A DNA stretch of 64,000 bases. Source: Amblyomma americanum. Its lineage: Eukaryota; Arthropoda; Arachnida; Ixodida; Ixodidae. The notes under the pieces were generated by a model that was not told where the DNA came from, searched no databases, and worked only from the letters and a program-made list of their open reading frames with translations. Made by a program: the position numbers and the translations under genes. The stretch is from contig NC_135497.1 of assembly GCF_052857255.1 (NCBI RefSeq), forward strand, positions 179,293,745 through 179,357,744, given 5' to 3'. Shown one piece after another: positions 1 to 11,690 of this stretch. The number at the start of each line of letters is the position of its first letter. The first letter of the stretch is position 1.

Positions 1-4
1 TTTC

Positions 5-307
5 ATTTACTCAAGTACGGTTTTATGGTTTATGGGGGTTTAACGTCCCAAAGCAATTCAGGCTATGAGAGACGCCGTAGTGAAGGGCTCCGGAAATTTC
101 GACCACCTGTTCAGGCTATGAGAGACGCCGTAGTGAAGGGCTCCGGAAATTTCGACCACCTGGGGTTCTTTAACGTGCACTGACATCTCAGAGTACACGG
201 GCCTCTAGAAATTCGACCACCGCGGCCGGGATCGAACCCGCGTCTTTCGGGCCAGCAGCCGAGGGCCATAACCACTCCGCCACCGCGCCGGCTATTTACT
301 CAAGTAC
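5..307 (-). mobile_element. Ruka-type tRNA-derived SINE with target-site duplication
   Basis: On the minus strand a tRNA-like head starts near 293 (A-box-like ggtggcggagtgg, B-box-like gggttcgatccc). The body follows with the tick-SINE words cagtgcacgttaaagaacccc and ggtggtcgaaatttccgga, and the tail reads gggacgttaaacccccataa. The element (19-293) is flanked by a perfect 14-bp repeat, atttactcaagtac, at 5-18 and 294-307. It holds an exact 53-bp tandem duplication (57-109 and 110-162) that other copies here lack. The exact TSD suggests a fairly recent insertion. The family name comes from memory of tick SINEs. Confidence 0.88.
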
Positions 308-1060
308 AATCAAAGGTTCCAGTCTGCTTGGCTATAGTACTTCACGTGTAATGTTGGAGGCATTTCACTCAACGCGTCTGCTGCCCCAGCTGTTTGACTC
401 CGCGTGCTTTGCCGTGGAAACCGGCGCGGACAACGTTAACAATTTAGACGATCGCGCGAGTTAATCTTCGTTCGTGTATGTGCCGCGGCGCTAGGACATG
501 GCTACACTGAAGCAGCACCCACCCTGCGTCCTTGTTTTTGTCCCAGTTTTCTACCGCTTCAGCTGACGGGAGAAGTTTGCGTGATTGCTCTACTGTTCAC
601 TGATCACAGTTCACATAGCTGCGACGATGCGGACAAGTAAAAAAAAAATCCAGAAGCAAGCGCACATGTTCTGCAAGTGTTGTGTACAAGGAGGTGTGCT
701 TAGGACTATTTAGGGCCGGGCAGAGCGAGCGAACATTTTCCTCGTTTGTGTGCGTCAGTTCATTAGGGTGGCGGCAGACGGAAGTAAATACGCATGTGCT
801 GTACAAGAACTAAGGGCTCGTGGATTTCCTTTTAACTACGCTCATATTCATAGCTTGCTTCTTTTTTCCGTGATACCGACGTTAATGACCGCTTTCGCGG
901 AACGTGACAGCAAAAAAAAAAGTCAAGTTCTGCACCAAACGAGATGCACGTGCGTACGACAAAGGGGCGCAAGGTTCACTAGCATATCAGTTCCAATTAA
1001 GGCTGCCTTTCTGTGCGTGCTTGCACCCTCAGAGGCGTTTGTCCCTCGCAAAAATTTCTT
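308..1060. other. No recognisable feature
   Basis: Only short open frames with no protein family I recognise, and no repeat structure that I can see. Small oligo-A runs occur near 637-650 and 910. Confidence 0.5.
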
Positions 1061-1292
1061 TAGATAGTCTATAGATTCCTGTCTATAAAGTTTACAGACC
1101 ATCTATAGACAAGCCCTAGAGAACAGTCTATAGGCAATAAAAATCCTATAAACAGTCTATAGACAATCTATAGATTTATGGCCACACACTTTTAGTAGAC
1201 TTATCTATAGACAGTCTATAGACTATGAATAGAAAAAATACCTATAGGAAGGCAATAGAGTATATAAGAAGACTATAGACTATCTATAGACC
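1061..1292. repeat. Cluster of GTCTATAGAC-like palindromic motifs
   Basis: About 230 bp hold a dozen or so variants of tctatag/ctatagac. Two are perfect copies of the palindrome gtctatagac (1155-1164 and 1214-1223). Spacing is irregular, so this is not a simple tandem array. It could be a degenerate satellite or a palindrome-rich part of a transposon. Confidence 0.7.
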
Positions 1293-4200
1293 CTTTTTAG
1301 ACCAAGGGATGGGTAAGAGCGTAAACTGGTCGAATTGTACATATTGCTGTCGAATTTCTTCCGGCTTTACGTGGTCGTGGATTAATCACAATAGTAATAT
1401 AAAAAGTGTAGCGGTGAAAGACCTGTACACGATGAATCATTCTTCGCCCCGGAGCCGCTGAATAGCTGCATCCACTGTGAGCACGCGTTTCCTGCTCGCG
1501 ATCAAGGATTTCACGCTTGAAGAGCCGCACCGGCCCAAGAAAACTGACAGGATCGCCGGCAGACTTCAAGGCCAGCGCCAACGGCAGTTCACAACCGCTT
1601 CTCGTCCTCAGCACCATTGTGTTGGCAAGGTGTGCCATTGCCGAGAGGCCGTGCAATGGCGTAATTTGCCGGCAGCCGCCCTGGAGCGTCGCCAGACAGG
1701 CTGCCCGCTGGTCGTGCGCCGGTTGCGCAGTGGGAGTGCCGCGGCACATGACCGTGGTGCAAAACATGGCTCAAGGGCGCCTGCACACCCTGTCTCCAAC
1801 CGCTTCCCCTTGAACGGCGCCTATACGCACCGCCCTCCGTGCCTTCCCGACTGACTGAACAATAGCTTTCACTGTCTGCGCTGGGCTGCACTGAGAGCTA
1901 ATGATCGTATTGCACCGCTTGCTGTCAGCGCGCAGAATAACCAGCGGTTTCCGCCGCAGCCCATTTAGAAGGCTTCAAACCGTGTATTACGCAAGATTTC
2001 TGGCTGTCTCATCAGCAACTCACCTGATCAACCATTCCTGTTGCCCAATATATGACATAAACGAGCCAGCCGATAAAAGGCCGACATGCGCTAATGTACT
2101 ATAGTAATCGTTCTTACGGAACGCTTTCACTAGAGCTTCAAAACCACGAATACAAAACTGAATCGACATACTGCAGGGCAGTGCGCGACTGTCCGGTACA
2201 GCGTATATATATAGCATATCAGCCCCTGGGGTGGTATAATGCAACGATTCCACCAGCAATTCCATGCCATTTTTGAATTTCCCGCCCTTCACCACTGACC
2301 CAAGTGACGTCACGCCGCATGCTCCCTCTTGGCTCTGTTCATCACTCTTCCTTAACATGCTCACGTAAGACAGCGCATCTGCAGATTTGCGGTTGTGCCT
2401 ATAGATTCAGTTCGCGCGTTTTGTGTTCGGGCGGGTGTGCGTCTTATGGTATCTCACAGTTTGTTGTCACTGCATGTGGACGGCACCAGCAAATCGGGGA
2501 CCGAACTGCAAAGGTTGGTCAGAAACTGCGCGAATGGGTGGAAATTTCGCTGTCGTACGCCGGATGGGCGTGAGCCAGTCACGAACTGTTCCTACGTGTG
2601 AACTGATCTGATAGTTCAGACCCTTACCCGCTGGCGCGAGCGGCTGCAGTTTCAATTTCTGTGCCAATAAAATGTAGGACAGAGCATAGCCCTCAACGTG
2701 TAGCGAATCGTCACTGCGTTTCCGCTGCCGGTCTCGAACGATGCTAAAAAAAAGACAATTCGGAGCCGCGTTTTGATTTTTTGAAGCAGGTTCAAATCGG
2801 GAAACTCAGGTTGGCACCTTACAGCAGTATACGACTTTACTACGCACGCGTGCAGCATTTCGCAGTTTGCTGCCAGTGAAGTAGAAGCGATTAAGATAGT
2901 AATTACTCACTGCCATCCACCGGAGTGATAGCTCCCTTAATTGAAATTTACTTTATTTTTGGAGATTCCCTCTCAATATAATGGACCGAAGTGGAAGCGA
3001 CACCTCGCGCCAACAGTGCAGCAGCCGAGCTGTCAAAGCATGTCGCGCTTAATACGGTATGTGACTGGCGCACGCCGGTCACTTCGGTCGACACTCGATA
3101 CAGCTGCAGCGGCGGTCAATCCCGCACCCCTGCTGCGCACCGGCAGCTTTCAGAGTTCGGCCCCGGCACGTTTAGCTGCCACGTAGCGCCAATAAATTGT
3201 CACACAGAGCATGCACGCGTGCAAATGGCATGGCAGTGTGACGTAAGACAAACAAGTGCAATGTTGGGGCAGACGAAAAGAAATGGAAAATAAAGTGCCC
3301 CGGCCAGCACCGCGGAGTTTTGTGACGGGCAGAGTATACAACGACAGCTGCAACGCAATGCATATCTCTTAGCTAACGCTTTAATTCCTCTTTATGGCAA
3401 TCAGGTCATTTTCGAGTCTCTGCTGCGCGCCGCGCTGCTATCGCCCGACCATATATGCATATGCATGCCAGTTCAGCTGTGCGAGGAAATTATTGATGTT
3501 CAGGTGGCAATTAAAGCTCCTGGACTGCGAGGGGCGTTGCTGTGAACAACTCCGGTGTTTGTTCTTCTCTGGTTCTTTAACGCCTCCCAGCAATTCAGCC
3601 GCTACACGAGCGTTCTGCACCGCGTTCTCATCAAAATACAGCCGCTCTACTGCCAGGCGTAGAATCTGCAGCTTCTAGCTCAGCAGCAGCACAAAATAGC
3701 CGCCGAGCCAGAACTATGCAGAGCATTTTTTTCTCTTTCATGTCATAAGCTTATTAGCGCACGACAATAATCTATCGCTTCAGTTGTAATCACAGTGCCG
3801 AAGCTTTTGATAAACAGTCATCGCTTTTCTCAGCAGATAAAAATCGTATTTGGGAGTAAGCCGAATATAAGCGTAACATAAGACCAAACTAAAGCTGCGT
3901 TAAGTGAAACACGTGTCAGATAACACACCGAGCGCCGGATAACAACGAAACACGCTTAACCAGTGGTCAGGTGCCTAAGCGTGAATCGTTTGCATTGCGT
4001 CTGCTGTAACCATGGCGACGCGAAACCTCCATTTTCACTCGAGCGCAGCGCACCGAGCGATGTCATTCTACCAGCAAATCGTGGCGCTGCCATTCGAAAG
4101 TTACCTCTCCATAATGTGATCTGCAATGCGACACGAGACGAAACGAATTCATTTAACATGCTGCCGTTAGCGCGAAGACGTTAAGCAGGTCACCTCCATT

Positions 4201-6611
4201 AGAACGAATTTATGGGCAAACCTGGCGGAACGTGGTGGTAAAAAAAGGCGGCTGTATGCAGGGACAAGGGTTTGTAGAACAGGTGCTGTCCTGCCTAGCC
4301 TAGTTCTTCTGTTTTGAGCTAGTCGCCCAATGGCCGTTCTCGTTTCCTCTTTATCTTGTCTTTTCCATTGCGCAAATAACGGCAGCGACGGTAACCGTCG
4401 CTAGAAACAACTGACGGCAACCGCCTAATGTGCCCTGCCGTCAGAAGAAAAAAAAATGCCGGTGGCAGACAAGCATAGTTTGCTCGATTAAGCACGCGGA
4501 ACCAGAATCCGCTATCGATTTTATTTGTCATCGTATCCGAAAAAAGAAATCCCAGTCGAGAAACATCAACAACCGCTATGGAACACGTCACAGACGCGTG
4601 CAGCGCAGCAGCGCGGATATTTCGCAAGCAGCGTCGAGAGAAGGCATAATGAGAAATGAGTACGAACCCATAGTCAGCGCCATCGACCATTCATAGGAGC
4701 AGACGATGACCGTTTGGCACACGCGGGGATCTCCGGCACGCGACACGATGCGTCACTCGCGGCGGGTATCCGTTGGGCACCTGAGAGGCACGCAAACACA
4801 CCAACACCGCGCCGCTGTCTCCGGGCCATTGGGTAACGGCACGTGCGCAGCTGCCAGCGCCGCCGCACTTTCCCCGTACGCACCGTGGGCTGAGCCGCCG
4901 CCAAGGTTGAAACATGACGTCGGCCGCGCGACAAGAGCTCGCCGGAAGGGTCAATGCGCACGCCCGGCAGATGGGAGGCACCTGCCGCGGCGCGCGCTGC
5001 TTCCTCTCACGGCCTGACATTGGGCCGCCGCGCAGCGAACGGACGACGCTCCGCGCTGCGCACGCAACTGAACACCGGGGGTAGAAGATAGTATGCCGCG
5101 CGGGCTTGGCACGGTACGATAGCGGGAACGGGACGACGAACTTATCAGCAGTCTCAAGTCCCTTTCTCAAAACGCCAAACATTGCAGTGCCTGCTCTGCG
5201 ATTCCTCCGTTAGTCGGTCTTTGCGCGGCCCAAGGACGGATGAAGTAATACATCCAGACTGTACAGTAACGGAAGCTCAGTGTCATTGACAGTGGGAGCG
5301 CATGGAAGAGCGAGCAGCCAACGCAACGCCGGCTGGCCGCCTTGCGCAGCTGTCCGGTAGCAACTCTTTTCTAGGAGCTGCCGCCGCATATTGCTATGTA
5401 ATCACCAGGGCCGGGACTACAGTTCAGCGACAGAAGCGTTTCGAGCTAAGGTTTCAGAAAGAAAAAGAAAAGGTTATTTCGTAATTTCTCAGAACATTTT
5501 CGCAGAATTAGTATACCTATTACGTTGGAAAAAATGAGAGTATCATATCAATCCATCAGCACGACTCCTGTGGCTGGTGCTGCCCTAATGTTCTGGAAAG
5601 CTGGACGTCGTAAATGCATTTAACATGTAAAAGTAGATTTTGGAATCATCCGTGCCCACATCGATGATGAAGTAACTTGCTTGCTCATTTTTTAGAACAC
5701 CCAACCCACGGATTAATGGACTGGGGTCACGGATATTGTTATCCGTAATCATTTTTACACGACGCAAGTCAAAGCATGACTCTATTATTCAGAAATTTTC
5801 ACCTGCATTGTCAACCACAGACTTAAGAATGCAAGATATTCTTTAACACTTTTCAGCCTTTTGTCAGTGTATACATAACCTGCAATACGCTTCTAACAGG
5901 AAGAAACTGAGCAGCATTTACTGATACCTTTGGAAGGAGTTAACTCCAAAGAGAGGAAGGAGGGAGTGTGGAAGGAGTTTCAAAGCGGCTCAGGCATTGA
6001 ATACGAAAAGGAAAAAAAGAATACTTGCTGCACGCCAACCAACGGCGCCTACCAACCAAATTGTGAAATAAGCGAGAAAGCGGTAAAATAAACGCTGGAA
6101 CTGACAACTGGAGTGTTCACTTATTCCTTTATGTAATCAAGATATGGCATGACCGCCAGATTTTAAGATACGTACTACTGCACTAAACCTTTATTCTTTT
6201 TACCATGAAGAAGAAATTGCTCGAGATGAGTTTATGTCGCTATGCCTCCACTCCCCGTAGAAATGCCACATGAGTGGGAGGCGCTCTCATCCTCTCCATC
6301 GACGAAGTCTCTCTTCCGGAACGAAGCTTGCACAGGCGCGCAGTACATTCCTTCGATTTCAGGCCAGGCTGGCTTGCCTCTTTGCACATTTGTGTTTTTT
6401 TACCGCAATTTGCCGCAGTCATGCTACACGGCCTTGAATGGGACGGCGGCATGATTGTCTCCGTTTGTTTGTTTCTCTCTTTGTCGATAACTTTGAATTC
6501 GTACTGAGAACTATTAATTAAAAATATGCATATTTTTGAAGCCGTTTACTGATGGCTATTGTCCGATAATGCAGTCTGCACGTAGTATAGCGTACGTCAG
6601 ATGTCCATAAT
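1293..6611. other. Unannotated DNA with GC-rich patches
   Basis: No gene or repeat family is recognised. GC-rich, CpG-rich patches lie at about 1470-1860 and 4690-5110 and create long overlapping open frames on both strands, which is typical of composition rather than coding. An AT-richer frame at 5585-5788 on the minus strand reads smoothly for about 67 codons but matches nothing I know. Confidence 0.4.
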
Positions 6612-6836
6612 TAGACACCTTTAGCATACCGTGTTACCGGTACCGGAGTACCGGGAGGCCGCCCACCGCCAGTGCGCATGTAAAGATCGCCTTGAGAGTG
6701 CCAGATGGCGCCAGGTACCCGACAGCTACGTGCGCGCCTGCAGTTAGCGACCAATAAGAGCGTGCGAACTGGCGGTGGGCGCGCTCCCGGTATTCCGGTA
6801 ATGGTAACACGATACACGGTATGCTAAAGGTGTCTA
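6612..6836. mobile_element. MITE-like element with ~70-bp terminal inverted repeats
   Basis: The left end tagacacctttagcatacc and the right end ggtatgctaaaggtgtcta are exact inverse matches. The inverted repeat continues inward for about 67-74 bp (6612-6678 against 6763-6836) with a few mismatches and a short indel. The spacer is about 84 bp with no coding capacity. The size and long inverted repeats fit a non-autonomous DNA transposon. No long TSD is obvious, so I do not assign a superfamily. Confidence 0.75.
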
Positions 6837-7699
6837 TTGTTGCTTTCTTAAAGACAGCAAGTACTCGTCGAATAGATTGCTACGCGATGGTTTTACGGGC
6901 GTGTGACTGCGTTTTTAAAGGCTTGACACAGCAGCCAGAATGAGACAGCAAGAGCGCTCCGCGATGCCGACACACCTTTTGGAGAGTGTCTGTCTGCAGT
7001 TGCGATGCAAAATTTGACGTCAGTACTTTAATTAAAAAACCATGTGCAGTCCTCGCCGAGCAATACCTTGGGCATCGCACGATCGTGATTACTAGGAAGC
7101 ATCAGATGCGTATTCCAGAAGCGAACTGCCATGAAAGCTGCAGCCAGCTTTCAGGTCAGAAGCTCGTCGGTGCACTCGGCCGGCTCGCTGCCACGAATGC
7201 CGAGCACGTAAGGCACTTGATATGGTTCACAGAGAGGACCTAGTGCACGGTCAATAGCATCACGAAAACCGCGGTGCTGTGCAGATGCGGATGGACCGGG
7301 CCGACACGTGGGAATTCGTATCACTTCATTGCCGGGGAAAAATGCCCAGTCAACCGTGTCGCGAGTGTTTCCATCAACTGCGCAAGTGCCTCCAGCCCGA
7401 TCGATAGCAGCAAAGCATGAAAGACGTGGGCGACGTTAGTGCACCCAGACTCGACAGCGGTATCGTCCTCGTTGCAGTGTCTCCCAAGAATTCACCAGGA
7501 TCATCCCCGCCGCATTCGACCGCACATCGCCCAGCCCGGTTGTCGGCGGCTTCAGCTTAGTTCTGATGCAGACTAAACAATTAATCACTGACATCGCGTC
7601 CGAGAATCAAAGCGAGCATCATCACGCTCTTTCACTGCGAAAATGTCACCAAATAAATACGCATAACGACTGCAGCACCGTCAGCTAGCGCAGCCCTTT
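6837..7699. other. No recognisable feature
   Basis: No open frame with a family signature and no clear repeat. Confidence 0.5.
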
Positions 7700-7953
7700 G
7701 CCGGCGGCACTGGGGATCGTACCCCGCACGGGAGGTGCGGGGTTCGATCCTCATGCAGTGCCGCCGGGTACCCACCGGTGATACAGTGGGTACAAGCTTT
7801 TCCCTGGTCTGGTGCTAGGCTTATTTAGGGTGAAATGCCTGGGAAATGGGTCATTGACCCCACCTTGAGTAGAAGAAAAGACCTTGTGTCATGGCGCTCT
7901 TTGGCCACAGATGCCCTTGTGCCATAGAAATTCCATCATCATCATCATCATCA
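7700..7953 (+). mobile_element. tRNA-derived SINE, second family, head replaced by a foldback
   Basis: The body (gggtacccaccggtgatacagtgggtac, then a gggaaatgggtcattgacccc-like stretch, aagaccttgtg, and a (atc)n tail at about 7933-7952) matches the reverse complement of 50638-50958, so the two are one family. The B-box region ggttcgatcc is present. The upstream A-box half is instead an inverted copy of the B-box half (7702-7729 against 7735-7767), forming a hairpin. No convincing TSD. Confidence 0.75.
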
Positions 7954-8150
7954 GCTTCGTGCGCCATTGCTGGAAAAAAGTGCTAGGGTTTTAACGTAGT
8001 TAAACCGAGCAGACGTGCGAAAGAATGTGTTTAGGTTGGTTGGCTCATGGTTTTGCTTTTCTGGATCGTCGGCACGCCTGGCGACGGTATTAAATGACTG
8101 AGGTTAAGTTCTGATATAGGTTACGCTGGTCTCATCTGTTCGCACCGCAG
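7954..8150. other. No recognisable feature
   Basis: Short spacer between two SINEs; nothing recognised. Confidence 0.5.
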
Positions 8151-8450
8151 ATGGAAGTTGATGAAGACCACGATGTGCAGTGCACAAAGCGAGAGTGTGA
8201 TCGGCTGCGTCGATATCATAGTGCCCTCGTGCAGTGGCCAGCAAAGCTTATCTGTACGCGCCGCCGCGGGTTCCAGATCTAGTCGCGACAATATTTATTT
8301 TACTTCTGCATGGGCTGTTGCTATCCTAGGTTTTGCTAATGTTACCTTCAAGGTCAAGCTTCACACAAACTCAGTGAGCCGGTTAGACCTCGTGAAGTAT
8401 TGCTTTCGCGCTAAAAAATTATCCATTCACCCCGTCGAAGGCACGTTCAG
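8151..8450 (+). mobile_element. SINE-like repeat, fourth type (plus copy)
   Basis: This shares an ordered series of blocks with the inverted copy at 49490-49778: atggaagttgatgaagac, the word tcgtgcagtggccarc, a tRNA-like gggttc block, caatatttattt, and gctttcgcgctaaaaa. The start at the shared atggaag is the point where the two copies begin to align. Two copies in opposite orientation show that this is a dispersed repeat. Its tRNA-like middle suggests a SINE, although the short peptide frames inside are not credible genes. Confidence 0.6.
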
Positions 8451-8998
8451 CGCATGAGTACACACAGAGCACGGCTACGTCGTCCTTTCTGCAAAAAAAA
8501 AAAGAGCGTAACATTTATTGCGCTAGAACACTGTTTTTCCTCAACAATAGATTTCCGTGAGTACGGTAAACACTTGGTCTGGCTGTCACATATATATTAG
8601 TGACACGGACAGAATACGAAGGCCGCGGCCACAGGACGCACGGACGGTGAAACTGGAGGAAAAAAAGGCATACCGGAAACTTTGGCCTTCTTACCGCTCG
8701 TTCGCGTGTGAGCTCCGTCATTAACGAGCAGCTGTAGTGTTTCCATTATTTCATTCGTTTGCCCTGTTGCGTTCACCTCCATGTCGTGAAAAGTCTATCC
8801 TTATTCTGACGCTTTAAAGAGACGCGGTAAATATGTGGCGAAGCTCTTTCAGGAAGCATACTATACAAATGGCCTGCGCTCAGTTGCCCCACGGGGATGC
8901 GACTAGCTTCTGCCGAGCCACGCTGTAGCGGCTGCTGTTACCATCTGCTGATGGCGACTGGTGGGAGGTCCAGAAAGCTGCCATAATTAATTATTATT

Positions 8999-9047
<49 letters not shown>

Positions 9048-9365
9048 GACATGTTTATTTTCGCCACTGAATACAGAGGAGCGAAAATAGGTGGCTGGAG
9101 AAAAAGATGATCTATCGCCAGCTTGACGGCGCTCCAGCCACCTTTACATCAGGAGCAATGGCGAGGCATACAGTGCACATCTGAAACACCATTGTTTTTT
9201 TTTTGCTTTTTTTCAAAGGCCTATCTTGCAGTACAACTGCACTTGCAAAACGAAATGGAAAAAGGAAAAAAAAGGATTCATTTTTATACATGTGCACAAC
9301 ACAGAGATGATGAAATAACGCTGAAAGACTGAAACAGAAGGGGAAAACGGACATGAAAAACAACA
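8451..9365. other. Spacer with (TTA/AAT)n microsatellite
   Basis: No gene. A trinucleotide array at about 8985-9047 switches from ttatta to taataa phase, giving a small inverted microsatellite. The following 9049-9365 may be the 3' UTR of the minus-strand LINE next door, but I cannot confirm that. Confidence 0.45.
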
Positions 9366-10100
9366 TCAACATGGTTCACCCGCAAAGAGGTTGGCGATGT
9401 GTATACGCTGGATTGAAATGACATCCACGCTATGGAAGTCGAAATAATTTAAAATGGATGGTAATGAATGTCTAATTCTTTCGGTACCGTAGCCAGTACG
9501 CGAAAAGGGAACAAACCATGGTGGCTGGTACCGAAAAGAGTAGGTTTTTGTATTGTTTGTAAGGTGTGCTAAATTTAAAACTGTTTCTGATCTTCCTTGC
9601 ACTGCTTTTCTGTAAGCGCATAGGAGTTTGTGTGTGTAAATATTATTTGCTGTCATAACCTTGTGTTTTCGGAAAAGTGGTTGTGTATGTTCAAGCCTAG
9701 ACTTGTTTTCTATTGCACGGATTGCTTTCTTCTGAAGGAATAAAAGTTTGGTAATGTTACTGGCTGTGTGTGACGTTTTCGTCTCTGAAAAAATGGCCTT
9801 ACTGTCCCCTGTGGAAGTAGCGTTACTGATGGCCCAGCTGTTCGTCCGAATGTATAGTTCCCGCGACGAAAGCATTTCGAAGCGTAAAGTGTTGGGCAAG
9901 TTGGTCAGACATGCTTAACGGAATAATGGCGCAGATCAAGTGACAGGACAGCAGCAGGCGCTTGTGTGTGTTTGTGCTCTCCTGCTGTCCTGTCACTTGA
10001 TCTGCGCCATTATTCCAGAAAGCATTTCTACGTCCGAACTCCCTCGCTAAGCCGAGCAAACAGTTGACACCGCATTGCAATACAACACACAGACAGGCAC
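9366..10100 (-). pseudogene. CR1/jockey-like LINE reverse-transcriptase C-terminus, split by a hairpin insert
   Basis: The minus-strand frame from about 9870 down to 9366 resembles the C-terminal region of arthropod CR1/jockey-like LINE polymerases: a KLLFLQKKAIRAIEN-like start, TANNIYTHKLL, then PWFVPFSRTGYGTERIRHSLP before the stop. No RT catalytic core (YADD) is present. At 9879-10017 a 139-bp hairpin element has landed within or at the 5' side of the fragment. The upstream part (10029-10100) does not stay open, so the LINE was probably already decayed. Superfamily placement is from memory of motifs. Confidence 0.65.
9868..10028 (+). mobile_element. Short Penelope-derived hairpin element with TSD
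   Basis: The 139-bp insert (9879-10017) lies between exact 11-bp repeats gaaagcatttc (9868-9878 and 10018-10028). It starts with an 18-nt leader, then caagttggt (a variant of the tag CTAGTTGGT), then a cat..ttaa word. A perfect hairpin follows, with 35-bp arms 9920-9954 and 9982-10016 around a 27-nt loop. There is no coding capacity. The tag links it to the Penelope-like elements at 41348-42024 and 56910-60111. Confidence 0.85.
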
Positions 10101-11576
10101 CTTCGAGGATTCGATGCTCGTGCTTAACGCCTGCGTGTCCTCTAAAGGTTTTGGTGCTCGGACGTTATCCCAGTTCTGTTTAAGACAATGCGTACTTTGG
10201 CGCGCGTTATAATGGGAGCCTTTCGCCGTCACCAGAAGGTTAGAACAGACAGACATCATATAAATCACATATAACGGGTGTTTGTTTTCTTCTGAAAACT
10301 TTCTCGTGAAAGAAACGATGCAACTTGTACCACTATGAAGCATTCCATATGTGTTTAAAGGCGTGCGCAACGCATAACTGAGATTTTTTCTTCTGGATTT
10401 CGACGATTATAAGCGGGCGTTATACGCCGCATGCAAAGCAATTGCCGCGTCCCTGGTAACAAACTATACTCTGTTTCATACGTCTGACGTAACTCTCCCA
10501 GAGCACGAAGACGGGACGACCGAAAAAACACAACACAGTCAGAGTAGCACTCTTGTTTGCGTAGCCTGCATCCGCGACCAAAAAGTAGTGCGTTCCTTGT
10601 GGTGAGCGAAACATAGTAAATACTTTGCCTGCAGGCTTACGACATGACACATTTGTCATGAGCTTAAATACCCTGTTATTGCTGACGACACGCTGTCGTT
10701 TTCTCGTGACTTAGACCACTCGGCCACAAAACAAGCGCGGAGTAACACGCCTCCCCTTATTTTTTTCACGCGGACTACATCAGTAACCTCCGTAGCGTTG
10801 CACCTGATGTACGAAGCGGAGTATGAGTATACGCTCGCGAGAGGCATCCGGCCGTTCACTGCATGCATGCTTCGCTGTCACATGGTGGTGTTCTTTGTCT
10901 AGGCGTTCGTGTAACGACTTAAGCAAGGTTCGTGGCTTCGATGCATCAGTTGCTGCCTGGTTAAGCGTTGAAGCACACGAAAACAACCGGTCACGCGATC
11001 CTGTTTCTTCCCTGACCGACGGGGAACACAACTGGGAACACACTGCCTGGTGCGTTTCGCTTTAATTTGCCGTGTTTTTATTCCATCTTTTATTTGTATT
11101 GTACCTGGATTAATCATCTTGCCATCTCATGCAGGCTTGAAACATGGCTTTATTCCAGCTGATGAGAACGAACAAACGTAACTTACACGTTATAACAGCC
11201 GGAACGGTCAGTAAGCCTCCAGAAAATCGATACGATTAAGCACTACAGACGAAGGATTAGCAGAAATTATTTGAACTAATCGTCGTGCCATCTCATGCAG
11301 AACGGTAAACAAATATGCTGTTAACCGCACTGTAAAAAGTTTGCTTTCGCAGCCCTGTTTGTTTTATGGGTCTTTTCAAGGCAGGTTTGCAAGTCTTAAT
11401 AGCGGTACAATTACGGTCCTGTTCGACCTATGAGGTACGGTGCTCAGCGATACAAACGTGCTGCATGCGATTCATTTGACGATGTGTGCCGCTCGTTGAG
11501 ATTTTTTTCGGTACTTATCTTTAAGCTCCGTAAAATCATTTGTGCACCACCAATAATTATGCGGAATTTACAGGAT
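10101..11576. other. No recognisable feature
   Basis: No supported gene. The longest frames are under 110 codons and match nothing known to me. A ggccgagtgg A-box-like word occurs near 10715 (minus strand) without a matching B box. Confidence 0.45.
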
Positions 11577-11690
11577 CAACAAATGGTACTGCGCACACAG
11601 AGACAAGGACGAGAAGGTTAACACAACAAGCGCAGTTAACACAGCGCAACAACCTTCCTTGACTGTGTCTGCGCAGAACCCTTTGTCGAA
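11577..11690. repeat. Diverged inverted repeat, possible old hairpin element
   Basis: The left arm around 11577-11626 (words actgcgca, cacag, caagga, aaggtt) and the right arm around 11651-11690 are imperfect inverse matches. The loop contains aacacaacaagcgcagttaacacagcg. It resembles the stems of the Penelope-derived hairpins but lacks the CTAGTTGGT tag, so assignment to that family is tentative. Confidence 0.45.

Noticed and set aside
4691..5182. 163-codon minus frame
   Set aside because: Lies in a GC-rich patch where several frames on both strands are open; no domain recognised.
10640..10740. tRNA-like A box ggccgagtgg (minus strand)
   Set aside because: No B box or foldable stems follow.
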